Below, one piece after another: positions 19,146-29,049 of a DNA stretch of 64,000 nt. The translations under genes and the position numbers were made by a program. The notes beneath the pieces were generated by a model that saw nothing but the letters and a program-made list of their open reading frames with translations, ran no database searches and was not told the origin of the DNA. The stretch is from Rhodocytophaga rosea (GTDB taxonomy: Bacteria; Bacteroidota; Bacteroidia; Cytophagales; 172606-1). The first letter of the stretch is position 1. Each line of letters starts with the position of its first letter. The stretch spans positions 6,796,501 through 6,860,500 of the forward strand of contig NZ_CP048222.1 in the NCBI RefSeq assembly GCF_010119975.1, given 5' to 3'.

Positions 19146-19370
19146 ATGGAAAGTAAAATTAGCTTATTTGCAAGCATTTATGTGCTAATGGCCATGTTTT
19201 TGTCCATGTATATCTTCGCTTCTAATACTATGGCTTTAGCCATGGCCTTGGTGTTTGGGTCCGTTCTAATTATCAGTCCTTATTATGTGTTCCGGGATAG
19301 TATGAAACGGTTTAAGGAAAACTGTAAAGACTTATTTTCAAGAATCCAGATTATCAGCAGATATAAATAG
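19146..19370 (+). CDS. Small hypothetical membrane protein, 74 aa
   Basis: A 74-residue protein with two hydrophobic helices (LFASIYVLMAMFLSMYIFA and MALAMALVFGSVLIISPYYV) and a basic C-terminal tail (KRFKENCKDLFSRIQIISRY). No family recognised. It stands alone between the TerB-like gene and a small lipoprotein gene. Confidence 0.5.
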   Translation: MESKISLFASIYVLMAMFLSMYIFASNTMALAMALVFGSVLIISPYYVFRDSMKRFKENCKDLFSRIQIISRYK

Positions 19371-19407
19371 AATTATACACCTGTATTCCGCAATTTGTAA
19401 TAATATT

Positions 19408-19563
19408 CTACCGGCGCACCTTGGCCACCTGCTTTTGATGTTTATATAGCTCTGTGTTTTTTGGTCTCCGGCAACCGCTGGAACCGCCATGTTCTATCAC
19501 GGTTACACAGGAACTCATAAGTAGGGAAAATATAAAAAAAGTAAGGATAATCAGATTTTTCAT
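19408..19563 (-). CDS. Small putative lipoprotein, 51 aa
   Basis: ATG at 19563 opens a 51-codon frame. The start MKNLIILTFFIFSLLMSSC is a typical lipoprotein leader with lipobox LMSSC, cleaved before C19. The mature part is only 33 residues and basic (KHQKQVAKVRR). The clear leader makes this a credible gene despite its size. Function unknown. It is convergent with the 74-aa membrane protein gene. Confidence 0.5.
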   Translation of the reverse strand: MKNLIILTFFIFSLLMSSCVTVIEHGGSSGCRRPKNTELYKHQKQVAKVRR

Positions 19564-19793
19564 GGTAGTTTATCGCTGAGCAAAGACCGCTTTTTAAAAC
19601 AATTCGGTTTCTTATTTAATTCCGTTTTTACTCTAATATTGTGCTGTTATTCAACAAAATTTAATGGTACATTATACAATCGGTAACCTGTATATGGTAT
19701 CAGTTTTAGTAAGATTAAAATCTTATCAAATGCGTGTAGGGTTAGGATACAATTTAGATAGGAATCCCCGGCAGAGGAGCGTATTTTTGCTTT

Positions 19794-20036
19794 ATGGAAA
19801 CTAGCCTATCCCATACCAATCTAAAGTCCGGTTTTGTTACAACCTGTTCTTATTGCAGAACTTCTATGAAAAGCTATCACCGGAATAAGAAAATTTGTTC
19901 AATTCGGTGTCGCAAACAATTAAAAGAGCGCAGGAAGCAACTAGCTGCTTCAGAAAAGCTAACACTTGATATTATTGGCTTATATCAAGCTTATCAATCT
20001 GCAAGAGAAGCCCACATCAATAAAATTTTCTATTAG
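19794..20036 (+). CDS. Small zinc-ribbon-like protein, 80 aa
   Basis: An 80-residue basic protein with CSYC (18-21) and CSIRC (35-39), a CxxC...CxxxC arrangement typical of small zinc-binding treble-clef modules in which KxCSxxCR ends the second knuckle (KICSIRCRKQL). A basic helix follows (KERRKQLAASEK). Such modules bind nucleic acid or proteins. No neighbour suggests a role. Confidence 0.5.
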   Translation: METSLSHTNLKSGFVTTCSYCRTSMKSYHRNKKICSIRCRKQLKERRKQLAASEKLTLDIIGLYQAYQSAREAHINKIFY

Positions 20037-20112
20037 CACCTTTTTACATTCAATCTGCCTTTCCTTCTGGCTGTATATACAATAAGGCGGAATGTTGGTT
20101 TTTCTGTTCTTG

Positions 20113-20943
20113 TCATTTATCGGTAGAATAGACTTCACTCTTGTTGAATTTACTTCCTTTGCGTGGCGAATTTTCTATTGATTTATAAGATTCATCAAAA
20201 TCTCCACCAGACTGAATAGTAGTAATTAAGTGTACTAAACCTATACGCTGTGCTTTTTCCAGCCATCTGGACACTTCCATGCCGGACCGCAGGTAGGCCA
20301 GTTGCTGACTATACACATCTTTGGGAACAAATCGTTCAATCTCTTCCAGTTCATCTAAGTTCAGCGTAAAATTACTGCCATAGGTAAGTTCCTTCCACTT
20401 TTGCTGGTAAAGCTGATAGGAAACCTGCCCATTGGCATTCGGAAAACGGTAATCTACCATCAGGGCCAGTCCTTCATTAAACCATTGTGGAATTTCCATG
20501 TTCATCGTCAGCCACCCAAGCCTTCCGGTGAGTTCGGCATGGCACATTTCGTGGCTGATCACATCTATATCTAATCCACCAGGACTAATGACTACAAATA
20601 AACCTAGCGGAGAACCAAAGTAATTTGCCGGACTTCCATTCTGGCTTCCATATGTCTGATACAGTTCCAGGGTATGGCAAAAGATAATAACCGGCTTGCT
20701 TTCTATGTTCCCCCAGAATCCCTTCAGTCTTTGTTGAGAGGTTTTAATAAGTGTGGTTAACTGTTGTTGCTCTCTGGCAGACGTGCCTGGACTGGCGTAA
20801 ATTCCTGGTTGTATTTCTGTAAAATCTGTAAACCGGATGGCAGCACAGCGGATTACCTGCGGATATGCAAAAAAGTAGCAGACAACTATAAACAGGATAC
20901 TTGCCAGTAGAAAAAGTAAGAATTTGGTGGTTGTTTTTCGCAC
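20113..20943 (-). CDS. Membrane-anchored zinc peptidase-like protein (gluzincin)
   Basis: 276 residues, starting with GTG at 20943; no ATG fits before the membrane helix. A hydrophobic helix (about 8-27) near the N-terminus anchors it, with the rest probably periplasmic. The zinc-peptidase motif HEMCH (131-135) is followed by PQWFNEGLA (152-160), giving H131, H135 and E157 as metal ligands and E132 as catalytic base, the HExxH...E pattern of gluzincins (Peptidase MA/M1-like). A metalloprotease or an unusual peptidase-fold protein is likely; the substrate is unknown. It stands alone. Confidence 0.65.
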   Translation of the reverse strand: MRKTTTKFLLFLLASILFIVVCYFFAYPQVIRCAAIRFTDFTEIQPGIYASPGTSAREQQQLTTLIKTSQQRLKGFWGNIESKPVIIFCHTLELYQTYGSQNGSPANYFGSPLGLFVVISPGGLDIDVISHEMCHAELTGRLGWLTMNMEIPQWFNEGLALMVDYRFPNANGQVSYQLYQQKWKELTYGSNFTLNLDELEEIERFVPKDVYSQQLAYLRSGMEVSRWLEKAQRIGLVHLITTIQSGGDFDESYKSIENSPRKGSKFNKSEVYSTDK

Positions 20944-21066
20944 CAGGGTCAGTGTATTGTTAAAGGATGAACGGATGTTTTCTTCTTAAAATTTACTGTA
21001 GTAGAGAATATCTTATGGATTTTAAACTTTCAGGGCAAAGCTCGTTTCAGGGCGAAGCTCGAAATT

Positions 21067-21495
21067 TTACTGGCTAGCCAGCTTGGCTAGTTCATGATAG
21101 GCTTTTAGGTATTTGTTAAAGCGGTCTACATCTTTGGGCTGCATCTGCGGCATCCGCCGGACGTCCATATTATCCTCCAGGTCATTAAGTTTTACGGCAA
21201 TAGCCAGTTTATTGGTTTTGATTCTTGAAATATACTGTTCATAGGGTTCACCTTCGCCTTTGGTCAGGCAGCGGAGGGCAGCCAGTATGTCGTCAGAAAA
21301 ACCTTCTTTTTGCAGGTCTTCGAATGTAAAAGGGGTATCTTCTACAACATCATGTAGTACGCCAATTATTTTTTCATTTTCCGTTCTGCCGCGCATCATC
21401 ACCCGCATTACATGCATAATATAAGGTGCATTATATTTATCTACTTGTGATTGATGGGCCTGGGTGGCAATTTCAATGGCTTTTTGTAAGGTCAT
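21067..21495 (-). CDS. HD-domain phosphohydrolase (RelA/SpoT hydrolase-like)
   Basis: 142 residues from the ATG at 21495 (MTLQKAIEIATQAHQ). An in-frame ATG at 21603 would add 36 residues unlike the family and overlap the upstream small ORF. The HD-family metal and catalytic motifs are visible: AHQSQVDKYNAPYIMHVMRV, VLHDVVEDTPF (HD-ED) and KLNDLEDN, as in SpoT/MESH1-type (p)ppGpp hydrolases. A small stand-alone alarmone or nucleotide hydrolase is the best guess. No synthetase domain is present. Confidence 0.77.
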   Translation of the reverse strand: MTLQKAIEIATQAHQSQVDKYNAPYIMHVMRVMMRGRTENEKIIGVLHDVVEDTPFTFEDLQKEGFSDDILAALRCLTKGEGEPYEQYISRIKTNKLAIAVKLNDLEDNMDVRRMPQMQPKDVDRFNKYLKAYHELAKLASQ

Positions 21496-21605
21496 AGGCG
21501 AATCTGATAATGTATTTTTTGAGTTTGTGATGTTTTGATTTACATACGGTAAACCTGATGAGTAGATCTGCGTACTAGCATAGATAATTTTAAAAATATA
21601 CACTT

Positions 21606-21701
21606 ATGGGAAAATTACTAAAATTCGGCCTGATCGTAGTTCTAATCGTGATTATTATTGCAGTAATGATTGTAGGTGGAATCCTCGATCTGATTTTCTA
21701 A
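21606..21701 (+). CDS. Possible 31-aa membrane peptide
   Basis: ATG at 21606 opens a 31-codon frame: MGKLLKFG, then a hydrophobic run of about 20 residues (LIVVLIVIIIAVMIVGGIL) and a short DLIF end. It is almost purely a single membrane helix with a basic N-terminus. Divergent from the HD gene. Its size leaves it uncertain. Confidence 0.42.
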   Translation: MGKLLKFGLIVVLIVIIIAVMIVGGILDLIF

Positions 21702-21900
21702 AAATACTATTATATAATTCTCATTTGCAGCAAATTATTTATTTACTGATCCAGAAGTGTATCCTGCTTCCTGAAGGACAAGAGTATCCTGCAGTTGCGT
21801 TTAATGGAATGCAATAAAGTACTTCATATAGCTTGCGAGGGTCATTAAAAAATCTTAAATACGCTGCCATATCAAACTTTCATCACAAAAAATCAACGCT

Positions 21901-22773
21901 ATGACAAACTCAGTTTCATTTCAGAAAACCTATACGATCGGCGGCGACCTTACGGTTAACCGGATGGGTTATGGTGCGATGCGAATCACAGGAGAAGGCA
22001 TCTGGGGGCCTCCCAAAGACAGGGAAGAATCATTGCGGGTTTTAAAAAAAGCGGTTGAACTGGGAATTGATTTTATTGATACCGCCGACAGTTATGGCCC
22101 GCATATATCCGAAGAGCTTATTGCTGAAGCCCTGTATCCTTATCCAAAAGGCCTGGTGATTGCTACCAAAGGCGGTTTATTACGTACCGGACCTAATCAG
22201 TGGCCCATTAATGCGCATCCTGATTATTTGAGCCGTGCCCTGGAAGGAAGTCTGAAACGCTTAAAACTCGACCAGATCGACCTTTATCAATTGCATAGGG
22301 TAGACCCCAATGTGCCTTACGAACATACACTAGAGTTCCTGCAAAAAGCACAGCAGGAGAGGCTGGTGAAACATATCGGCTTGTCAGAAGTATCAGTAGA
22401 CCAGATTAAGAAGGCGCAGCAGTATGTAAAAGTAGTATCAGTGCAGAATATGTACAGTGTAGATAACCGCAAATGGGAAGATGAACTAGTGTATTGCCAG
22501 CAGAATGGTATTGCCTTTATTCCCTGGTATCCGCTGAATGCCGGTAACGTACAGGCACTGGATAAACTCAACCAGGTAGCCCAGAAATATAGTGCCACTG
22601 CCCACCAGATTGCCCTGAGCTGGCTGCTGCATCATGCAGATAATATTCTGCTGATTCCCGGTACTTCTAAGGTAAAACACCTGGAGGAAAACGTAAAAGC
22701 GGCTTCCATTGCTTTGTCGGAAGACGACATGAATGAACTGGAAAAGATCAATGCAGCCCAGGCACAGAAATAA
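21901..22773 (+). CDS. Aldo/keto reductase
   Basis: 290 residues of the AKR TIM barrel, in the YajO/YdhF-type single-domain length. The catalytic tetrad is visible: the aspartate in FIDTADSYGPH, its tyrosine (DSYG), the lysine in LVIATKGG, and the histidine in YQLHRVDPN. The NADPH-binding end is IPGTSKVKHLEENV. The family reduces aldehydes or ketones with NADPH in the cytoplasm. It stands alone and is convergent with a nitroreductase gene, with a strong hairpin between them. Substrate unknown. Confidence 0.9.
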   Translation: MTNSVSFQKTYTIGGDLTVNRMGYGAMRITGEGIWGPPKDREESLRVLKKAVELGIDFIDTADSYGPHISEELIAEALYPYPKGLVIATKGGLLRTGPNQWPINAHPDYLSRALEGSLKRLKLDQIDLYQLHRVDPNVPYEHTLEFLQKAQQERLVKHIGLSEVSVDQIKKAQQYVKVVSVQNMYSVDNRKWEDELVYCQQNGIAFIPWYPLNAGNVQALDKLNQVAQKYSATAHQIALSWLLHHADNILLIPGTSKVKHLEENVKAASIALSEDDMNELEKINAAQAQK

Positions 22774-22790
22774 TAAGCAAACCTGATTGG

Positions 22791-22853
22791 ATAATAAATA
22801 ATTGCCAAAACGGACAGTTTATACAACTGTCCGTTTTGGCAATTATTTATTAT
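22791..22853. terminator. Bidirectional terminator with 29-bp perfect stem
   Basis: Two arms of 29 nt (22791-22819 and 22825-22853) are exact complements around a 5-nt TATAC loop. The GC core is GCCAAAACGGACAGTT and both outer ends are A/T-rich, so a U run follows in either direction. It lies between the convergent aldo/keto reductase and nitroreductase genes. Confidence 0.82.
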
Positions 22854-22899
22854 CGATTTTAAAGATACGATACGTCTTAAACTGGATACTTCCCGGAGT

Positions 22900-23523
22900 T
22901 TATTTACCAGAAGATGCCGATACATGAAGTGCAGCATCACCAGTTAGTGTGAAAGACACATCTGCACTGATTTGTTCCAGCGGTTTTCGTTGCCTGGGTG
23001 TAACTTCACGGGTTTTAAAAGGCTCAGTAAGCTTCTCAGGTGTATCTAAATATCCAAATGCTATCATGCATATATCTTCCTCAGTATCGGGCAGGTTAAA
23101 CAGCGCTCTGGTTTTCTGACGGTCGTAGCCGCCCATTGTATGCCCGAAAAAGCCCATGCTGGTTGCCTGTAACAGCAGTATGGCATTGGCCATTCCACAA
23201 TCGTGCATAAAATGACGATTCGCTTGTCCGGTTTTTGCCAGGATAGTAGAACCAGTACTCAATACGAGAACAGCCGCATCTTTAGCCCAGGGTTGATTCC
23301 CCGGAAGCAGACAAGCCCACATAGCATCGAAACCAGGCGTTCCTTTTAAAGCATACGAATAATGCCAGGGCTGTTCATTGAGAGAACTGGGAGCCCAGGA
23401 AGCGGCTTCTATGAGCGTATGTACAACTTCAGTTGTTAGGGGTTTTTCTGAAAATGACCGGGCACTCCAGCGCTTACGTACTAATTCGTGTACCGGAAAA
23501 CTTGTTTTTGCTTCTTTCACCAT
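22900..23523 (-). CDS. Nitroreductase-family oxidoreductase
   Basis: 207 residues from the ATG at 23523; an in-frame ATG at 23544 would add seven hydrophobic residues and cannot be excluded. Nitroreductase features: RKRWSARSFS near the start (FMN phosphate contact), AASWAPSSLNEQPW (active-site loop), and a late G-D-MIAFGYLD strand. Homodimeric FMN enzymes of this family use NAD(P)H to reduce nitro groups, quinones or flavins. It is convergent with the aldo/keto reductase gene. Confidence 0.85.
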   Translation of the reverse strand: MVKEAKTSFPVHELVRKRWSARSFSEKPLTTEVVHTLIEAASWAPSSLNEQPWHYSYALKGTPGFDAMWACLLPGNQPWAKDAAVLVLSTGSTILAKTGQANRHFMHDCGMANAILLLQATSMGFFGHTMGGYDRQKTRALFNLPDTEEDICMIAFGYLDTPEKLTEPFKTREVTPRQRKPLEQISADVSFTLTGDAALHVSASSGK

Positions 23524-23753
23524 TGTGGTTAATAAAATTAACATTAATAAACTATTGCATCCTATGCCAGGCTCTTACTTGCACAAGAAACAGGGGAGAG
23601 ATAAGTATGTATATTTTTCTCTCAGGCAATAGTATTAGTATACGGTGAATACTTCATTAAGGCTATATTATACTGAAATACCTAGCCTGTGATATGACGG
23701 AAGAACTGAGATAGTGAAAAATGATGACAACTGACCAGTAACTGCTACTCTGA

Positions 23754-25433
23754 TTATAAAGCCCTTGCATAAATGAGCCAGCTGGAAATTCGCCGGTCTG
23801 GGTTAATTTCGAAGGCAATTTTATGTTGAGGATACACCCAGTACTCGCCCGAAGTTCCGGGAAAAGTGTAGGCCGGTTCGCCATATTGTTGTACCAAAGA
23901 GGCAGCACTTGAGCCCGCCTGTAGTGACCGTGCCGTTTTGCCAGCATAGTTTTCCTGGGCAAACCTAACCAGATACCGGTTGGAAGACGCCTGAATTCCT
24001 AATTTAATCAGATCTGAGGACGGAGACCATTGCAGCAACAGATAAGGTTTTTCATTTACCTTCACTTGCTGAACCTGACCGGGCAGGGGAGAGGAGGCTT
24101 CTTCTCCTGCGATTTTTTCCCGGCTGGTGGCAGGTTTCGTTAGGGCTGTTGTAGTAGAAGTTTCCTGGGAGAACCAGTTGCGTATCCAGCCGGTCAGGTT
24201 TTCCACCAGCGATTCATTGATCTTTTCAAACAAGGCCATATTGTAAGAGGCCATATAAGCCTTCTTTTCCTGCGCCGATTCGAAATCCTGCTGGGCTTTT
24301 CCGGTTTGCTGGTCTTTAAAATAGGCAATGGCCCGGATGGTATGTGCATTTCCGGTGAGTTGGCTTATATCCAGTTCATTGATAACGCCAATAGCGGCCG
24401 CTTGATTGCCTTGTAAAGAATACACACAGGCCAGATTTATATAGGCCGGTACATAGTCCGGATCGATCTCTTTGGCTTTCTGGGCATATTTCCTGGCATC
24501 CAGCAGGAGTTGTGACAATGGTTTGGCACTATTCACATCCGAAAAAGACCGGTGAGTTGAACTAAGCCGGCTTCTGGCATCCATCTCCACCGGATAAACA
24601 AAACCAGGTTGCTGCTGGCTATTATAGATGGCAAGTGCCTGCTGAAGGATGGAGGCAGACAAATTATTAAAAATCTCCCGGCTAGGAAAACGGTTGACCA
24701 GGTAATCAAAACACAGCGTAGCCGACTGATAATCCTGCATGAGATACAAAAACTGTCCGGCTTTAAATACAGCTATCATCCTGGCAGCGTCTGTTTGTTT
24801 TTTCTGATAGGTAAGCTTTCTTTCCTCTTTGCTGGGATAACCTTTCAGCTGGTTGGCTAATTGAAAGTTTTCATATACCAGATCTAGAATCTGCGGAAAT
24901 ACCTGTCCGGTAGCAAAACCGGCAAGTTCTCCATAAAAACAGCCATAAAAATCTGCCTCTGATTCAAAGCGCTCAATCTCATCACCAGAAGTTTGATTTT
25001 CGGTTTTCCCAATCCCAAAAGTATAATACCAGTCGTGTTTTTCGTAATGGTGGGCGAGTTCGTGGCTTAATAATACCGCCAGTGCATTCAATGAATCTTT
25101 GCCCAGCCTGGCACACAGGTCATATACTTCTTCATCCAGGGAAATAAGCGGCTTATTGCCAGGCTGATATTGGGCAATCGTTTTGGGTTTTCCTGCCTTC
25201 CGGGCAATGATCTGCAATTGAGGTTCAGGACGGCTGTTTGCAAAAACATAGGTCAAACGGTTGAATACTTGCCTGGTTACCTTATATTTGGGCGAAGATT
25301 CCGAAAGCAAAGCCTGTGCCTGCGCCCCGGTTTGAAGCCCTAACAGCACCAGTAACCCGGTAATAAATACACCAGCACGAATCAGCATAAGTTTAAGTGC
25401 AAATAAAATAGGGCGGTTTTGTAAGGAATACAT
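23754..25433 (-). CDS. Secreted M48-type metalloprotease with TPR repeats
   Basis: 559 residues from the ATG at 25433. An in-frame ATG at 25388 gives a cleaner signal peptide (MLIRAGVFITGLLVLLGLQ) and may be the true start. The zinc motif HELAH (124-128) with ESEAD (157-161) downstream is the M48 peptidase pattern (HExxH...ExEAD). A helical TPR-like region follows (about 200-400), then a disordered linker and a C-terminal beta-rich part ending FEINPDRRISSWLIYARAL. BepA-type enzymes with M48 plus TPR act on outer-membrane proteins in the periplasm, which makes a quality-control role possible here. It stands alone on the minus strand. Confidence 0.75.
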   Translation of the reverse strand: MYSLQNRPILFALKLMLIRAGVFITGLLVLLGLQTGAQAQALLSESSPKYKVTRQVFNRLTYVFANSRPEPQLQIIARKAGKPKTIAQYQPGNKPLISLDEEVYDLCARLGKDSLNALAVLLSHELAHHYEKHDWYYTFGIGKTENQTSGDEIERFESEADFYGCFYGELAGFATGQVFPQILDLVYENFQLANQLKGYPSKEERKLTYQKKQTDAARMIAVFKAGQFLYLMQDYQSATLCFDYLVNRFPSREIFNNLSASILQQALAIYNSQQQPGFVYPVEMDARSRLSSTHRSFSDVNSAKPLSQLLLDARKYAQKAKEIDPDYVPAYINLACVYSLQGNQAAAIGVINELDISQLTGNAHTIRAIAYFKDQQTGKAQQDFESAQEKKAYMASYNMALFEKINESLVENLTGWIRNWFSQETSTTTALTKPATSREKIAGEEASSPLPGQVQQVKVNEKPYLLLQWSPSSDLIKLGIQASSNRYLVRFAQENYAGKTARSLQAGSSAASLVQQYGEPAYTFPGTSGEYWVYPQHKIAFEINPDRRISSWLIYARAL

Positions 25434-25637
25434 CTGTGTATGTAAATAATGCGGATCTTCACTTTAGAGTTAGTTTCTGTTTTGGCAAAAAGTTAACACC
25501 TCTTTCTTAGCAAAAAGAAAAAATTAACAATCCCGGCAGCCATTGGTTACTTATCGGATGCTTTTAAATAAACGATAATATAGAAATAAGTATCTGACCT
25601 GCAACTTGCTTGCGAAAGATATTTTTAGTATTCATGT

Positions 25638-25650
25638 CTTGCCGCCTACT
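25638..25650 (+). promoter_or_regulatory. Conserved leader word before CHAT gene 1
   Basis: CTTGCCGCCTACT ends 8 bp before the ATG. The same word (CTTACCGCCTACT, 29029-29041) ends 8 bp before the ATG of CHAT gene 2. It is either a translation or transcript signal kept in both copies or simply retained duplicated DNA. Confidence 0.4.
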
Positions 25651-25658
25651 CCTGAATT

Positions 25659-28600
25659 ATGAAAAGAATTGTTCTCTCAATATTGCCCCTCCTTATTGCT
25701 GCGAACATTAGCTTTGCCCAGAAAAAGCTATTCAAGGCTGATACTACGTTAGCTGGAAAATGGGTTGAGCAGGCTTTACTTCTTCATACACAGGAAAAAT
25801 TTGATACGGCGAAAGTATTGTTTGAAAAGGCATCCTGTCTATATAAAAAGCACCAGCTATGGATGCCTTATGTAAACTGCCTTAATAAAACTTCTTTGAT
25901 TTTATTTTCTCTGGCAGACTATGAAGCGAGCTTACTAACGGCGCAGCAGAGTTTACAGGAAAACCAGTCTAATTTAAACAAAGATAATGGTGCAGAAGCA
26001 GAGGCATATCTTTTAGTAGCTAAGGCTTACTATGAAAAAGGCGAACTGGCACCAGCCCTAGAAAACACACAAAATGCCCTGCGGATATATGTTAAGCTAT
26101 TTGGTGAACAACACCCGGATGTAGCTGCTTCTTATACAACCATAGGAGACATATATTTTGATGAAAGCAAGTATGATCCGGCCATTGAATATTACCAGAA
26201 AGCCTTGCAGATCAAGTGTACGTTACTGGGCGAAACCCATACAGAGGTAGCCAGGTCTTACAGCAGCATTGCATTTGTATACCGCAATAAAGGAGACTTG
26301 GATAAGGCGTTGGAATATTATCAGAAATCCCTGCAATTATGGATGAAAGCTGTAGGTGAAGCGCATTCGGAGGTAGGGTATGCCTATAACAATATAGGGA
26401 TCATCTATTATTTTAAAGGGGAATATGATAAAGCATTAGAGTACAATACGAAGGGACTCAATATCCGCCTTAAAATATTTGGTGAACAACATCCGGATGT
26501 AGCGGCTTCTTATAATAACAGAGGCAGTATATTCAGGGGAAAAGGAGAGGATAGAATAGGAATAGAATTTTACAAAAAAGCGTTGGAAATCCGGCGTAAA
26601 GTGTATGGAGATACCCATCGGATGGTAGCGGCTTCTTACAATAATGTGGGGCCGGCTATTATGAAATAAGAGACTATGCTCAGGCTGTAGCATATTATCA
26701 GAAATCTCTGCATATCTGGATGAAAACCTTGGGTGAAGATCATCCGGATATTACTATTTCTTACAAAAATCTGGCAAATGTTTACAAAGATAAAGGGATT
26801 ATCCGAATGCCCTGGCTTATAATGAAAAAGCCCTGGCTATTGAACGGAAGGTATTGGGAGAGCACCATCCTTCCTTGGCTACCACTTACAATGATATGGG
26901 CCTTGTCTATCAGGCGAAGCACGACTATACAGAAGCGCTCCGGCAGTTTCAACAAGCCATATTGACCAATATTCCTTCTTTTCGGGATACTCTCATTTTA
27001 CACAATCCCAACTTAACTTCTAATGATTACATTAATGGATTTCACCTTCTCACTTCGTTGCAGTTAAAAGCAGAAACACTCGAAAAGTCATGTAACACAT
27101 CGAAAGAAAATCTGTTGGTGGCGTATAAGACCTATTGCTCCCTAGATACACTTACCTGGCAACTGCTTGATGCCCACACTGAGGAAACAGACAAACTGGC
27201 CTTCACCACTAAGTCCGGAGACATCTATCAGTCGGCTTTGCGGCTATCTGTGCGCTTGCATCGGGAAACCGGAGAACAGCGCTATGAAGACAAAGCCTTT
27301 TATTTTGCTGAGCGGGGCAAAGCAGGTGTGTTAGCATCCACCCTGGCAGATTCTAAAGCCAGAAAATTTTCAGGCATAGCAGATTCGTTGCTAAAATCAG
27401 ATGAAAGGCTTCGTAGCGAAATTGCTGAATACAAGCAGCTATTAGCCCAGGAATATGCCAATGGTCAGGAAGCCGACAGCAGTAAGTTGCAGGGGTATCA
27501 GAACGAATTGTTTTCAGCGCACCGCACCCAGGAAAAGCTCATGGCTGCCCTTGAAACACACTATCCCCGCTACCATCAGTTAAAATATCAATCTTCTCTG
27601 GTGACTCCATCTCAATTGCAATCCGTACTGGATGCACAAACAGCTCTGATGGAGTATGTAGTGAGTGATTCCCTGTTGCAGGTGTTTGTGATCACCCGCA
27701 AAAGCTATCAGCTGCATTCGGTTTCGTTGGATAGTTTGTTTGTGCGCAGGCTGTCTGCTTTCCGGCAGGCTATTCTTTCAGGGGATCAGGATTTATATGA
27801 ACAGACGGCTTATCCTTTGTACCAAACCTTATTTGCCCACCCCTTACCCAAATCAATCAAAGAGCTGATTCTGATTCCGGAAGGGGAACTGACCACTTTG
27901 CCTTTTGAGGCTTTGCTGACAAGTGGGGATGTAAACAAAAAGGAGTATCTGCTTGAGAAATATGCCATCAGTTATGCTTATTCAGCTAGCCTGCTCTATG
28001 AGCGTTTACAGCAGAAACAGACCAGTCAAGAAAAGCACTTGTTAGCCATGGCTCCGGTCTTTGAGGATTCAGCCAGCAATGTGATCATGGCATCCAATAG
28101 AAGCGTGCTTTCCGGCCTGCAAACAGAGCCTGTGGCAGCGGCTGAACAGACAGGGGAGAAACGTATAGCCATGCGGGGACAGCTATTGGATGGTACTTAT
28201 GTATCTCCTTTGCTTGCTTCCAAAGGGGAAGTAGAAACCATTGCTTCCCTGTTTGAGCAGAAAGGCTACAAAGCCAGCCTATACCTGCATCAACAAGCCG
28301 GGGAAGAAAAGCTGAAGGCAAAAGGAATGGCTGCTTACAACTATATCCACATTGCTACCCATGGTTTTGTCAATGGGCAGTATCCGGAGCTTTCCGGGTT
28401 GCTATTTGCCCAGGACAGCACTTCAGAAGAAGATGGCATTTTGTACACCGGAGAGATCTACAACCTTGCTTTACAGGCAGAGTTAGTGACTTTATCAGCT
28501 TGTGAGACCGGTTTGGGCAAGTTAGCCAAAGGCGAAGGCATCATTGGCTTGACAAGAGCCTTGTTATATGCCGGGGCAAAGAATGTAGTGGTTTCCTTCT

Positions 28601-28770
28601 GGAAGGTGCCTGATAATTCGACAGCGGAGTTGATGGGTTCTTTTTACAAGGCTCTGCTTTCAGGCAAGAGCAAGGGGGCAGCTTTACAGCAAGCCAAGAT
28701 GAAGATGATAGCCAACAAAGACTACAGTCATCCTTTTTTCTGGGCTCCTTTTATTCTGGTGGGAAAATAG
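25659..28770 (+). pseudogene. Secreted TPR-CHAT protease-like protein 1, frame broken twice
   Basis: As read, the frame is interrupted by two -1 frameshifts: at the GGGG of 26648-26651 (stop at 26669) and at the GGG of 26795-26797. Restoring one base at each gives a continuous protein of about 1,037 residues. It has a signal peptide (ILPLLIAANISFAQ), about nine kinesin-light-chain-like TPRs (LGE-HP-VA-SY repeats), then a CHAT domain with IHIATHGF and LSACETGLG holding the His/Cys pair of caspase-like (clan CD) peptidases. Both breaks are in G runs, so sequencing error is a serious alternative to true decay. The last 1,299 bp are nearly identical to the next gene. The export signal sets it apart from cytoplasmic defence CHAT proteins. 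Confidence 0.8.
27472..28770 (+). repeat. Long direct repeat, copy 1 (CHAT effector half)
   Basis: 1,299 bp that match 30622-31920 colinearly with a fixed offset of 3,150 bp and only scattered single-base differences, most near the two ends. It covers the linker and CHAT domain of gene 1. Confidence 0.9.
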
Positions 28771-29028
28771 GCTGTTTCTGGCTTGGGGAAAGATTATGCT
28801 GATTTGTAGCATCTGCCATATTAATATCAGAAAAATAGCAGAAAAACAATCAGGTTTGTAAGCCAGCCAAGCAAAAAACAAAAAAACCTTTTATCTAATG
28901 CCAATTTTTGATAGCTTATCTATTTGTTTTATTTCGGCTTATTTTATTCCGTTTTGGTAGCTTATAATTTTTAGCCTCAATAGCTTATTACAGCCAGTTT
29001 GTTAAGGGCCATTCTGTAATAGTCAATT

Positions 29029-29041
29029 CTTACCGCCTACT
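29029..29041 (+). promoter_or_regulatory. Conserved leader word before CHAT gene 2
   Basis: CTTACCGCCTACT ends 8 bp before the ATG, the same word and spacing as before CHAT gene 1 (25638-25650). Confidence 0.4.
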
Positions 29042-29049
29042 ACCGATTT

